64,000 bases of DNA from NCBI GenBank assembly GCA_947503305.1, contig CANNDF010000005.1, forward strand, positions 186,001 through 250,000. Direction: 5' to 3'. This DNA is from an uncultured Dokdonia sp. (GTDB lineage: Bacteria > Bacteroidota > Bacteroidia > Flavobacteriales > Flavobacteriaceae). Below the pieces are notes generated by a model, which was not told the origin of the DNA, made no database searches, and saw only the letters and a program-made list of their open reading frames with translations. The translations under genes and the position numbers were made by a program. Positions 1-8,727 of the stretch are shown piece by piece; within the stretch, counting starts at the first letter, position 1; every line of letters begins with the position of its first letter.

Positions 1-43
1 TGATGTGTACATACCGTTGCAATAACATACTATAAACTATTGT

Positions 44-949
44 CTATCCTTTTAATTCATCAATAATTTTTGAACTTACCCAATATATATCTTGATTACT
101 CGTATAGAATAAATACTTCCCGTCTTTTGATACAAAAGGACAAAGTTCATGACCTTTTGTATTTATTTTTTCTCCCATATTGACAGATTTTGTCCAGGTT
201 CCATCGGGATTTTTAAAACTTATATAGAGGTCTCCCCTACCCAATCCTTCTGGACGCCTAGCACAAAATATAACATAGGTTTCTTCGGGGTCTACAAAAA
301 CATCGGCTTCATAATTTGAGGTGTTTATAGCATCTCCTAGTCCTACCGCTTCCTGAAACTCACCATTAATACTTTTTGATGCATATATATCAAAATCTCC
401 TCGTTTGTTATATGATGTAATTTTGTTTGATGAAAAGTACATAGTTCCTGTTTCTGTAAAAGACATATAATACTCATTACTATCTGAGTTGATGTTAGGG
501 CCTGCATTGATAGGTTCTGACCACTTATCACCATCTTTTTCTACATACCATATATCATGGTCATTTTTAGCTCCAGTACCATCTAAAGATCTTTCGGATA
601 TAAAATACAATCGCTTTTCATCTGGAGATAAAAACGGGTCATTAAAACCGTAGCTTTTATGAGACAAAATTGTTTTGGGAGCTGTCCATGTATCTCCATT
701 AAGTTCTGAATATCGTATTTCGGTTCTTCCGCCCAAATCTACCCCATAATAAAAAGCAGTGCCATCCTTATTAAAAACAGAACCAAACTCGGATACTGTA
801 CTTTTAGAAATAAGGCCCGGAGCAAATATCGATGGAGTCATTGAGGGAGGTTCCTGCGCAAGATATGTAAGAGCACTATCTACTGTCTGGGCGTGTACTG
901 TCAAAGTGGCTATTAAAGACAAGAAAAAAGGAACAATGAGATTACGCAT
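44..949 (-). CDS. Secreted PD40 (WD40-like) beta-propeller protein
   Basis: A 301-residue protein with a Sec signal peptide (Met-Arg-Asn start, hydrophobic core, cleavage after VHAQ near residue 21). The rest consists of repeated blades of the TolB/PD40 type: recurring motifs such as FSSNK, DIWYVEKDG, DIYASKS and DLYISFKNPDG, each followed by GD.W or G.W. The family is periplasmic or surface exposed and usually mediates protein or ligand binding; no catalytic residues are visible. The gene stands alone on the minus strand, and its stop codon lies 43 bases from the window edge. I am confident of the fold but not of the function. Confidence 0.8.
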   Translation of the reverse strand: MRNLIVPFFLSLIATLTVHAQTVDSALTYLAQEPPSMTPSIFAPGLISKSTVSEFGSVFNKDGTAFYYGVDLGGRTEIRYSELNGDTWTAPKTILSHKSYGFNDPFLSPDEKRLYFISERSLDGTGAKNDHDIWYVEKDGDKWSEPINAGPNINSDSNEYYMSFTETGTMYFSSNKITSYNKRGDFDIYASKSINGEFQEAVGLGDAINTSNYEADVFVDPEETYVIFCARRPEGLGRGDLYISFKNPDGTWTKSVNMGEKINTKGHELCPFVSKDGKYLFYTSNQDIYWVSSKIIDELKG

Positions 950-1115
950 ATGATTGTAAGTTTGATCTACTAAAAGTAACGTTATTATATGAAATGTGTT
1001 GCTTAAGACTTATGTGCCCTCGGTTATAGAAAAGTCAATAGCAAAGTGTAATAATCCATGAGGGGTTTCAGAAGTTATTGAGAACAAAAAACACCTAGAA
1101 TTATCATTAGTTATA

Positions 1116-1976
1116 CTATTTATTCAATACTAATTCCATTTCTAATTGTTCAAGCGTTTTTTTAAGCCCTATTTTTTTGAAAAATTCGTTTGCAATTTTT
1201 GACCTCTTATCTACATTTATGATTGAGAAGGTATTTCCATGCTTTTCTTTTAATGCAATAATTAGAGTAGAAGCTATTTTGCTTTTTCTAAAATCTTTAC
1301 TTACTGCAATTTGTTGTATGCGTTTGTTTGTCGGATTGTAAATAACATAACCTATCAACTGATTTTTAATATACGCACCTATTGAAACAAAGCTATGTTT
1401 TAATTCATTGATAACGCTCTTTGAGTTTTGCCAAGTAGGGTATATATCCCAAAAAGATTCCATAAGTTCCCAATCATAATCTTCTAACTCTTTCAACTCT
1501 ATATTTTTATTTGTGTCTAGAAACGCAACATTGCCTTTATAGCATAATAATTCTCTTATAGTTTCAAAACCAGATTTCTCATAGGATTTAATTGCTTGGG
1601 TATTCTCTGTAATGACTTCAAGTTGTAGTTTACTTATTCCTTTTTCTATTAAAAGTGGGACTATAAAAAGATACATCTGTTTTGTTAATCCGAAACCTCT
1701 TTTTTGTGGAATAACTCCCGTACCTCCATTATATACTACTTTTACACTATTAACATGATCAAATCCATGTAAAATAAATGCAACCAATTCTCCTTTATCA
1801 AAGACTCCTACTGATAAATTAAGGGCTGTTTTATCAGCTAGCATTTTTGCTGTTAATTGATCTTCTGTTAATTTAAAAGGAATAAAATAATCAGCAAAGG
1901 AGGTATTAAAAACCTTTACGATTTCTTTTATATCTATTCCCTCTAAGGTTTTTATTTCCATTTTGGAGCTCTCCAA
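1116..1976 (-). CDS. GNAT family N-acetyltransferase, two tandem domains
   Basis: A 286-residue cytosolic protein with two GNAT-like halves. The first (about residues 6-145) carries the acetyl-CoA-binding region around GGTGVIPQKRGFGLTKQM and the typical ENTQAIKSYEKSGFE segment. The second (about 155-286) has QQIAVSKDFRKSKIASTLI and NEFFKKIGLKK. The family transfers acetyl groups from acetyl-CoA to amines; the substrate cannot be read from the sequence. Met1 and Met6 are both possible starts; Met6 (MEIKTLEG) would make the protein five residues shorter. It is monocistronic, with loose spacing on both sides. Confidence 0.8.
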   Translation of the reverse strand: MESSKMEIKTLEGIDIKEIVKVFNTSFADYFIPFKLTEDQLTAKMLADKTALNLSVGVFDKGELVAFILHGFDHVNSVKVVYNGGTGVIPQKRGFGLTKQMYLFIVPLLIEKGISKLQLEVITENTQAIKSYEKSGFETIRELLCYKGNVAFLDTNKNIELKELEDYDWELMESFWDIYPTWQNSKSVINELKHSFVSIGAYIKNQLIGYVIYNPTNKRIQQIAVSKDFRKSKIASTLIIALKEKHGNTFSIINVDKRSKIANEFFKKIGLKKTLEQLEMELVLNK

Positions 1977-2104
1977 TTATAGTTAATATTTTAGGCTTAT
2001 TACTGACCTTTATAATTCCGAGTGGATCTGGATCTAATCGAATCTGTTGTAGTCACGATTATACATATCAGCAGTAAATAACAAAACGTAGAAAAAGAAA
2101 TTAT

Positions 2105-2500
2105 TTAATTATAGAATCGCTTAAAGATTTCTACCAGACGTCCCGAAGGGATCATTTTGTTTTCATGATCTCCCATTTCGTTTAAGATTTGTTCTATAGC
2201 TTCTGGTCGAATACCAAGCTTAAGTCCATAATTACGTAATGCATTTACCTCAACAATATGCGTTTCTTGATCTACATTCATCAATAATAATAGTCTATGA
2301 AACTGGGTAATACGCTGTAATTCTGTAGAGAAAACATGAGATTTTAATGGATTTGAGATAAGCTCATCCACTTTTTCTTTGGAAACCCCTATACGTTGTG
2401 CAATCACAAGAATAAAATCATACTCACGCTCATGCATGATGTTATCTGCTTTGGCAAGCGAAAGCATGTCTGATATTATTTGATGTTTTTCTGCACTCAC
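2105..2500 (-). CDS. TerB-like helical protein
   Basis: A 131-residue all-helical cytosolic protein that resembles the TerB/tellurite-resistance fold: an early LAKADNIMHEREYDFI segment with acidic residues, followed by GVSKEKVDELI. Relatives in flavobacteria are often database-labelled excinuclease subunit, but nothing here looks like UvrB. No signal peptide is present. It is monocistronic and divergent from the AraC gene that follows. TerB-like proteins can bind metal through acidic residues; the role of this one is unknown. Confidence 0.6.
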   Translation of the reverse strand: MSAEKHQIISDMLSLAKADNIMHEREYDFILVIAQRIGVSKEKVDELISNPLKSHVFSTELQRITQFHRLLLLMNVDQETHIVEVNALRNYGLKLGIRPEAIEQILNEMGDHENKMIPSGRLVEIFKRFYN

Positions 2501-2636
2501 AATCTAGAATTTTACAGTGCAATATACTAGATATTCTACATTTTAAAAAGTGCCTTTTTCTCTATCCCTTACCTTCCAGATATTTAGTAATTTTATAGAA
2601 TAAATACCTGAACTTTGACTACAATCTATTTGTATT

Positions 2637-3419
2637 TTGAAAACCATAAAATATAACGTTCCGGAAGACTTACTACCTTATGTCAACTCCATCATGATCG
2701 GCAAGAATGATGATGATGCCTCTCATACAAATATTCCGTTGTATGCCGATGGATACCCAGGGATTATGTTTCAGCAGACCAAAAACGATTTTTTCCTCCT
2801 CCCAAAAAAGAAGAAACTATCGGAGTTATTTCTTTATGGACAAACCCTAGACCCTATCTCACTAGATGTAAAAGGAGCACATCGTTATGTTGTTGTTCAA
2901 TTATATCCATTTGCTTCTAAATATTTACTCAATATAGATCCCAAAGTATTAAATGATGATTGTTATGATTTATTACAAATAGCAACGGTGACACCATATT
3001 ATGAAAAACTTAGAGCTTCAAAAACTCTTGACGAATATATAGCACTTATTTATGAAGTGATACGCCTCCTTATAAAAACCCATAAAGTCTCTGAGAATGA
3101 TAGAGTTGAAAAAGCTATTTCTATTATCATCAAATCTCAAGGGCAACTTAAAATAAAAGAACTTCTTGAGGATATCTATATGACCGAACGTACCTTTGAA
3201 CGCAATTTCATGTCCTATATAGGATTAACTCCAAAGCAATTTGCAAGAATCATTCAGTTTCAAAGTTCCATATATAGACTCACGACTACTACCTATAATA
3301 CCTTACTTGATATAGGCTTGGATAGTGGTTTTTCTGACCAATCTCATTTTATCCGAACATTTAAAAGTTATACAGGTCAAACGCCCTCTTATTACCTTAC
3401 TCAATTATCACGCGTATAA
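2637..3419 (+). CDS. AraC family transcriptional regulator
   Basis: A 260-residue regulator. The N-terminal half (1-150) resembles the DUF6597-type sensor domain. The C-terminal 100 residues form the two-helix-turn-helix AraC domain, with ELLEDIYMTERTFERNF and the hallmark DIGLDSGFSDQSHFIRTFKSYTG ending in TPSYY. The reading frame opens with a TTG codon (MKTIKYNVPEDLLPYV after initiation). A TATTTTG sequence overlaps this TTG, so if that is a promoter box the start could be Met21 instead; the conserved-looking PEDLLPYV favours the TTG. The next two genes follow in the same direction and may be its targets. Confidence 0.85.
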   Translation: MKTIKYNVPEDLLPYVNSIMIGKNDDDASHTNIPLYADGYPGIMFQQTKNDFFLLPKKKKLSELFLYGQTLDPISLDVKGAHRYVVVQLYPFASKYLLNIDPKVLNDDCYDLLQIATVTPYYEKLRASKTLDEYIALIYEVIRLLIKTHKVSENDRVEKAISIIIKSQGQLKIKELLEDIYMTERTFERNFMSYIGLTPKQFARIIQFQSSIYRLTTTTYNTLLDIGLDSGFSDQSHFIRTFKSYTGQTPSYYLTQLSRV

Positions 3420-3496
3420 ATCGTTTTGTCGGTTTTATTCAATGTAAGCATGTAACCTGTTGCTACTTTTACACCATCAATTAAAACAAAAACGAT

Positions 3497-4129
3497 ATGA
3501 AAGTCATTGTATTTGGTGCGACAGGAACTATAGGTACGCATCTCATTAATCAAGCGCTCCAAAAGGGGCATCAAGTAACTGCATTTTGCAGAGATCAAAC
3601 AAAACTCAATCAAGAACCTCATGCTAACTTACATATAGCAAAAGGAGATGTATTACATCTGGATGATGTAACACGTGCTATCAAAGGACATTATGCAGTC
3701 ATTGTGGTATTAGGGTCTGGAAAAAGCCGAAAAAGTAGTGTGCGATCTGAGGGTACAAAAAACATTATTGCTGCTATGCAAGCACAAGGTGTACGTAGAT
3801 TAATATGTCAGAGTACCCTGGGTGCCGGAGAAAGTACTAATAACCTCAACTTTTTCTGGAAACGAATCATGTTCGGGTGGTATTTAAAACAAGTTTTTTT
3901 AGATCATGAATTACAAGAAAGTTACGTAAAAAATAGCGACCTGGATTGGACTATTGTACGCCCCAGTGCATTTACAGATGGAGAAAAAACAGAAAATTAC
4001 CAACATGGATTTAGTACAGAAACCAGAGATATTACCTTAAAAATCTCCCGAGCAGATGTTGCCCATTTTCTCCTAAAACAAGTGAGAGACAACAAGTATC
4101 TTCATCAAACTCCAGGTCTATCCTATTAA
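3497..4129 (+). CDS. NAD(P)-binding NmrA/SDR-like oxidoreductase
   Basis: A 210-residue protein with a Rossmann fold. The dinucleotide-binding motif GATGTIG lies at residues 8-14, followed by the GDVLHLDDVTRAIKG and VVLGSG segments, then LDWTIVRPSAFTDG, which is typical of atypical short-chain dehydrogenases of the NmrA/YwnB type. There is no classical YxxxK pair, as is common in these putative NAD(P)H-sensing or reducing proteins. It lies 77 bases after the AraC gene and 11 bases before the DUF1772 gene, which suggests a small regulated operon. The substrate is unknown. Confidence 0.8.
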   Translation: MKVIVFGATGTIGTHLINQALQKGHQVTAFCRDQTKLNQEPHANLHIAKGDVLHLDDVTRAIKGHYAVIVVLGSGKSRKSSVRSEGTKNIIAAMQAQGVRRLICQSTLGAGESTNNLNFFWKRIMFGWYLKQVFLDHELQESYVKNSDLDWTIVRPSAFTDGEKTENYQHGFSTETRDITLKISRADVAHFLLKQVRDNKYLHQTPGLSY

Positions 4130-4140
4130 AGCCTACAGAT

Positions 4141-4632
4141 ATGAAAGCAACAATCATACTAATACTCGCTATTATAACTTCGGGTCTCATGGCAGGTATC
4201 TTCTTTACATGGTCCAATGCAGTTACCCCAGGCATAGGAAAGCTGCATACCATGGAATACCTCCGCGCTTTACAATCTATGAATCGTGTCATTCTCAATC
4301 CTACATTCAGGGTTGTATTTATAGGAGCTGTTATTATGACAGCATTAGCTCCTATTGTAATGTACAAAGCATATCCTAGTACTATTATTTTACTACTAGT
4401 GCTTGTTTTTATTATCTATTGGATTGGGGTATTTGGAGTTACTTTTTTAGGAAATATCCCATTAAACAGATTACTGGACACTACAAATCTGGACACAATT
4501 TCTATAGAAAATGCTACAGCATTACGAACTACCATAGAAGCAAAATGGAACTACTTGAACCACATTCGGACATGTACATCTATTACTACTTTTATAGGAC
4601 TTATAATAGCGTTGGTACTGATCAACAAATAA
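4141..4632 (+). CDS. DUF1772 / anthrone oxygenase-like membrane protein
   Basis: A 163-residue inner-membrane protein with four predicted helices: residues about 3-25, 55-75, 80-105 and 140-160. The sequence matches the DUF1772 pattern: FFTWSNAVTPGIG near the first helix, LRALQSMNRVILNPTF, and W.YLNHIRT before the last helix. Fungal and actinobacterial members act as cofactor-free anthrone oxygenases, but most bacterial ones are uncharacterised. It is the last gene of the AraC-oxidoreductase-DUF1772 set, and a hairpin terminator follows at once. Confidence 0.8.
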   Translation: MKATIILILAIITSGLMAGIFFTWSNAVTPGIGKLHTMEYLRALQSMNRVILNPTFRVVFIGAVIMTALAPIVMYKAYPSTIILLLVLVFIIYWIGVFGVTFLGNIPLNRLLDTTNLDTISIENATALRTTIEAKWNYLNHIRTCTSITTFIGLIIALVLINK

Positions 4633-4639
4633 GATATAC

Positions 4640-4666
4640 GGGTGTATATCTTCTGGAGATACACCC
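4640..4666. terminator. Bidirectional hairpin terminator
   Basis: GGGTGTATATC and GATACACCC form a stem with one bulge and a short loop, followed by CTTTATT on the plus strand. It lies between the convergent DUF1772 gene and the permease gene and probably ends both transcripts. Confidence 0.6.
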
Positions 4667-4681
4667 TTTATTGACAATCTT

Positions 4682-5914
4682 CTATTCAAATCGAATAGAC
4701 TTTACAGGGCTTATTTTTGTGATGATATAGGACGGTATCAAAAGCATTAAAATACATAAAATAAACACCCCTACATTGAGTGCTATTACATGTCCTACTG
4801 TGATATATACGGGGGCAACGCTTACATAATACGTCTCTGGATTAAGGGTAATAACGCCTGCATATTTTTGGATCAGTATGAATCCTAAACCGATGAAATT
4901 TCCCCAAAATAAGCCCATAAAAATGAGGTACATCGCATTGTAGATAAATACCTTTCGGATACTCAGATCTGAACTTCCGAGAGCTTTAAGAACTCCTATC
5001 ATTCGTGTGCGTTCCAGAATAAGTACGAGTAAGGCAACAATCATATTAATCCCGCCTACCAGAATCATAACCGCAATAATAAGCGCCATATTAAAATCAA
5101 ATAATTTGATCCATTCAAAAATATTCCGATTGCGTTCTAAGACTGTCATCGATCGTAAAAACGAACCCGTATTTTGATAGACCTTATTATTAATATCTTG
5201 AACTTTATCAAAGTCATTGACAAACACTTCAAAGGCACCGACTTCATCTTTTTTCCACCGATTTACCCTCTGTACATGCCGGATATCTGCCATCACATAT
5301 ACCTTATCAAACTCTTGATAAGCACTTTCATAAATTCCTACGATATCCAGTCGTACAGGTCTAGGTTTTCCAGTCTCCGAATTTATAAAGTAGATAATTA
5401 CTTTATCGCCCAGATTAAACCCTAACCGATTTGCCAGATAACGACTCATTAACATTTCTGTAGTAAGATCTCCCGAAAATTCTGGAAATCGCCCTTCTAC
5501 CAGATAATCATCTATACGAGACCAGTCATAGTCTGCTCCCAATCCTTTAAGAATAACACCTTCAAAATCGGTAGCCGTACGGATAATCCCTGCGCGTGTA
5601 GCAACCGCTTGAACATGCGTTACTTCTGGTACCGATGTAAAATCCGGGTAAAAATCTTGGTTTATAGAAATAGGATTGACCGTTTCTTCGCTATTATTTC
5701 CATCAAAATTTGACACTAAAATATCCCCATTAAATGCAGATACCTTGCTTCTGATTTTTTGTTGCAACCCCAAAGTAACCGCAATAGCGATAAGCATCAT
5801 TACTATACCAATGGTAATGGCGAGGATCGCAATTTTTATAATCGTAGAAGAAGCACTACTTTTATACGATGTTGCGCCATTCAAGCGTTTGGCTATAAAA
5901 TATTCAAGATTCAA
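4682..5914 (-). CDS. LolC/LolE-type (FtsX-like) ABC transporter permease
   Basis: A permease of about 410 residues with an N-terminal transmembrane helix (IIKIAILAITIGIVMMLIAIAV), a periplasmic MacB-like domain of about 200 residues, and three C-terminal helices with the FtsX signature (MILVGGINMIVALLVLILERTRMIGVLKALGSSD). The family forms lipoprotein-release or other mechanotransmitting ABC complexes with a separate ATPase, which is not in this window. I chose TTG at 5914 as the start because it gives the family N-terminus (M)NLEYFIAKRLNG; the open frame runs on to 6124, but that part is antisense to NamZ and looks spurious. Confidence 0.85.
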   Translation of the reverse strand: MNLEYFIAKRLNGATSYKSSASSTIIKIAILAITIGIVMMLIAIAVTLGLQQKIRSKVSAFNGDILVSNFDGNNSEETVNPISINQDFYPDFTSVPEVTHVQAVATRAGIIRTATDFEGVILKGLGADYDWSRIDDYLVEGRFPEFSGDLTTEMLMSRYLANRLGFNLGDKVIIYFINSETGKPRPVRLDIVGIYESAYQEFDKVYVMADIRHVQRVNRWKKDEVGAFEVFVNDFDKVQDINNKVYQNTGSFLRSMTVLERNRNIFEWIKLFDFNMALIIAVMILVGGINMIVALLVLILERTRMIGVLKALGSSDLSIRKVFIYNAMYLIFMGLFWGNFIGLGFILIQKYAGVITLNPETYYVSVAPVYITVGHVIALNVGVFILCILMLLIPSYIITKISPVKSIRFE

Positions 5915-5915
5915 A

Positions 5916-7178
5916 ATGCCCGTTCTTTTGCTCAAAAATACCTTTTTTTTAACGCTCTTAGTACTTATTTCGTGTAGAAATGAGAAGACCACGTATAATG
6001 AAGATGTTTCCGCTTTCGCGAAAGCGGACACTACCCTACAACAAAAGGTCACAAAACCTATCATTACTGGTGCCAATAAGACAGCTGTATATCTGCCGTT
6101 GCTTAAAAATAAAAGAGTAGGCATCGTTACGAATCAAAGTGGTCGTATTTATAAAACATCACCACATACTAAAGAAGAGAGTACTCACTTAGTAGATTCA
6201 CTGCTGACTCTAGGTATAAATATAAAACGAGTGTATTCTCCCGAACATGGATTTAGAGGAAATGCAGATGCTGGAGAAAAAGTAAAAGATAGCAAGGATC
6301 CTAAAACAGGACTTGCGATTATATCGCTTCACGGGAAAAATAAAAAACCTACTCAAGAACAACTAGATGGGATTGATGTCATTCTATTTGATATACAAGA
6401 TGTGGGAGTCCGCTTTTACACCTATATCTCTACCCTTTCCTATGTAATGGAAGCCGCTGCTGAAAAAGGAATCCCTGTCATTGTTCTGGATCGTCCTAAC
6501 CCAAATGCACATTATATAGATGGTCCTACATTAGAGTCCGAACATAGTAGTTTTTTGGGGATGCATCCTGTACCATTAGTTTATGGAATGACTATCGGTG
6601 AATATGCTCAAATGACCAATGGTGAAGGATGGCTTAAAAACAATATAAAATGTGATCTCACTATAATTCCGTTGGAAAACTGGACGTATACAACTCGATA
6701 CTCCCTCCCTACACGCCCATCACCTAACCTCCCTAATGATAAAAGTATCAATCTCTATCCTAGCTTAGGTTTTTTTGAAGGGACAACTATAAATGCTGGA
6801 CGAGGGACAGAAACTCAATTTCAGATATTTGGTTCGCCACACTTACCAGCAACTTATTATCCGTATACGTATACACCGCAATCTAATTTTGGCGCCAAAA
6901 GCCCTAAAGAAAAAGGAAATATATGTTACGGAATTGATTTACGTAATCAAAAATATATGTCAAGTGTCAATCTAGAATGGCTTGTAGAAGCCTATTCATC
7001 ACATGCACAGAAAGAAAAATTTTTTAAAACTGAAAGTTTTACCCTACATGCAGGGACTAAAAAGCTCCAAACGCAAATAGAACGACGCTATACCTATAGA
7101 GAAATTAAAAAAGGATGGACCAGAGATTTGGAACGATTTAAAGAAATACGAAAAAAATATATCATCTATACAGAATAA
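5916..7178 (+). CDS. namZ: Exo-beta-N-acetylmuramidase NamZ family lipoprotein (DUF1343)
   Basis: A 420-residue protein starting at the ATG that gives MPVLLLKNTF and the lipobox LVLISC (Cys20). The body is classic DUF1343: KNKRVGIVTNQSGR, YSPEHGFRGNADAGE, DVILFDIQDVGVRFYTYISTL, VLDRPNPN, PLVYGMTIGEYA, LYPSLGFFEGTTINAGRGT and a C-terminal FKEIRKKY-type tail. NamZ enzymes release N-acetylmuramic acid from the non-reducing end of peptidoglycan fragments, fitting a cell-wall recycling role in the periplasm. The frame stays open upstream to 5676, but that part overlaps the permease gene antisense and lacks a signal peptide. A 14-bp-core palindrome is inserted in frame at residues 33-37 (AFAKA), between the lipobox and the fold. 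Confidence 0.9.
   Translation: MPVLLLKNTFFLTLLVLISCRNEKTTYNEDVSAFAKADTTLQQKVTKPIITGANKTAVYLPLLKNKRVGIVTNQSGRIYKTSPHTKEESTHLVDSLLTLGINIKRVYSPEHGFRGNADAGEKVKDSKDPKTGLAIISLHGKNKKPTQEQLDGIDVILFDIQDVGVRFYTYISTLSYVMEAAAEKGIPVIVLDRPNPNAHYIDGPTLESEHSSFLGMHPVPLVYGMTIGEYAQMTNGEGWLKNNIKCDLTIIPLENWTYTTRYSLPTRPSPNLPNDKSINLYPSLGFFEGTTINAGRGTETQFQIFGSPHLPATYYPYTYTPQSNFGAKSPKEKGNICYGIDLRNQKYMSSVNLEWLVEAYSSHAQKEKFFKTESFTLHAGTKKLQTQIERRYTYREIKKGWTRDLERFKEIRKKYIIYTE
6010..6027. repeat. GCTTTCGCGAAAGC palindrome, copy 1 (inside namZ)
   Basis: Perfect 18-bp palindrome CCGCTTTCGCGAAAGCGG. It is read in frame as SAFAKAD in the linker after the NamZ lipobox. Confidence 0.9.
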
Positions 7179-7236
7179 TGTATAGAGCCATATCATATAA
7201 TTGCTATCATTAACGTTAGTACTTTAAACTGCATAC

Positions 7237-8649
7237 ATGAAAAAGAATAAACTCCTACTGATGGCGCTTGTAGCGCTATTAACAATTAATTGCTCAGATG
7301 ACCTAGATGATGTTATCAGACCAGCAAGCAATTTAGAAATTTCACAATTTATCTACAGAGGCCTTAATTTTTGGTCCTTATTTAAAGAAGAGGTTCCAGA
7401 CCTTGCTAATGATAGGTTTGCAAACGATGCCGAGCGCGATGATTTTTTAGCACAATTCCCATCACCAGAAGATACCTTTGATGCGCTCTTATCAAACAAT
7501 GACCGTTTTAGTATTCTACGAAGTGATTATATCGAATTTGAAAATATTTTAAGTGGTGTGCGAAGATCTTCGGGAATGCGTTTTTCATTGATCGATGATC
7601 CATCAGGTAATGGCAATGTATTTGGGTTAGTCCGTTTTGTTATAAATAATAGCCCGGCACAAGATGCAGGCGTACAGCGGGGTATGATTTTCACAGGCGT
7701 AGATGGTGCTCAACTTACTACTACTTCTGATATTGGGGCTATTTTTGATCAAGATGCCTTTACCATTAATCTTGCAGATTATGATCCTGAAACAGGCTTA
7801 TTTACATCTAATGGAGCTTCTATAGACCTTATTCAAGTAGAACTCACAATTAACCCCGTACATACTGTGCGCACGCTTACTATAGAAGGGCAAAATATAG
7901 GATATTTACATTATACAGGATTTACCAATGAATTTGATGAACAACTCAACAATGCCTTTGCTCAATTTCAAGCCGATGGTGTTTCTGAGCTGATTTTGGA
8001 TCTTCGGTATAATGGAGGGGGTTCTATAGAGACTGCAAATGACCTCAGTACGATGATCACAGGACAGTTTAATGAAGATTTATTTATCACACAAGAATAC
8101 AATGCAGATCGTGATCCTGAGAATAGATTTGAACGACGATTTAATCAAAATATAGGATCTGGAAATGGAGGTGCTGCTATTAACAGCCTTAATCTTACAC
8201 GCGTGTATGTAATTACTACTGGAAATACAGCTTCTGCCAGTGAGTTAATACTAAGTGGTCTTGATCCTTATATTGATATCATACAAGTAGGCACTACATC
8301 CAGAGGAAAATTTGAAGGATCTTTCTTATTATATGATTCTCCCGATTTCAGAAGAACAGATGATATCAATCCTAATCATCGTTATGTAATGTTGCCATTG
8401 GTTTTAAAATCTGTAAATGCAAACGGATTAACAGACTATTTTGATGGGTTTACACCAGATGTCACCATTGCCGAAGATTTTGGAAATTTAGGCCAGTTAG
8501 GTTTTCAAGGAGAGCCTTTATTAGATGCAGTCCTTGAAGAGATTTTTCCTGGAAGAAGTCCTAATAGAGATTACAATACAGTACCTATGTCTTCACGATT
8601 TGAAAGCGATCAAAACGATCCGTTATACCAACTTATGCTCGTAGAGTAA
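7237..8649 (+). CDS. S41 family (C-terminal processing-like) peptidase lipoprotein
   Basis: A 470-residue outer-envelope lipoprotein with lipobox LTINC (Cys19). Residues about 100-200 hold a PDZ-like segment (DAGVQRGMIFTGVDGAQL), followed by the S41 catalytic core: GYLHYTGFTNEFDEQL, LILDLRYNGGGS, and TGNTASASELILSGL, which contains the nucleophile Ser of the S-x-S-E signature. S41 proteases cleave C-terminal regions of exported proteins. It stands 58 bases after namZ on the same strand and may be co-transcribed. A strong terminator follows. Confidence 0.87.
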   Translation: MKKNKLLLMALVALLTINCSDDLDDVIRPASNLEISQFIYRGLNFWSLFKEEVPDLANDRFANDAERDDFLAQFPSPEDTFDALLSNNDRFSILRSDYIEFENILSGVRRSSGMRFSLIDDPSGNGNVFGLVRFVINNSPAQDAGVQRGMIFTGVDGAQLTTTSDIGAIFDQDAFTINLADYDPETGLFTSNGASIDLIQVELTINPVHTVRTLTIEGQNIGYLHYTGFTNEFDEQLNNAFAQFQADGVSELILDLRYNGGGSIETANDLSTMITGQFNEDLFITQEYNADRDPENRFERRFNQNIGSGNGGAAINSLNLTRVYVITTGNTASASELILSGLDPYIDIIQVGTTSRGKFEGSFLLYDSPDFRRTDDINPNHRYVMLPLVLKSVNANGLTDYFDGFTPDVTIAEDFGNLGQLGFQGEPLLDAVLEEIFPGRSPNRDYNTVPMSSRFESDQNDPLYQLMLVE

Positions 8650-8674
8650 GCATAGATAATATCATTAATAAAAG

Positions 8675-8706
8675 AAGGCGAGTTTCTATAAATAGAGACT
8701 CGCCTT
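8675..8706. terminator. Bidirectional terminator
   Basis: AAGGCGAGT and ACTCGCCTT form a perfect nine-pair stem, extended by a further TCTA..TAGA pairing, with a T run on the plus side. It separates the convergent S41 peptidase gene and the DUF5074 gene. Confidence 0.8.
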
Positions 8707-8727
8707 TTGCATGTAGTAGGATTATAG

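Noticed and set aside
759-953. Plus-strand frame opposite the PD40 gene, and similar open frames opposite carB, mtaB and the exporter
   Set aside because: They lie antisense to well-supported genes and have no family features, so they were treated as shadows.
2637-2699. Certain assignment of Met21 as the AraC start
   Set aside because: A TATTTTG overlaps the TTG codon, but the residues after the TTG (PEDLLPYV) look like a genuine family N-terminus, so the TTG start was kept.
5676-5915. Extended N-terminus of NamZ
   Set aside because: It is the reverse strand of the permease gene, and a proper lipoprotein signal begins at the internal ATG at 5916.
5915-6124. Extended N-terminus of the LolC/E-type permease
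   Set aside because: This part is antisense to the namZ start, contains a reverse reading of the palindrome and lacks family similarity; (M)NLEYFIAKRL is the expected start.
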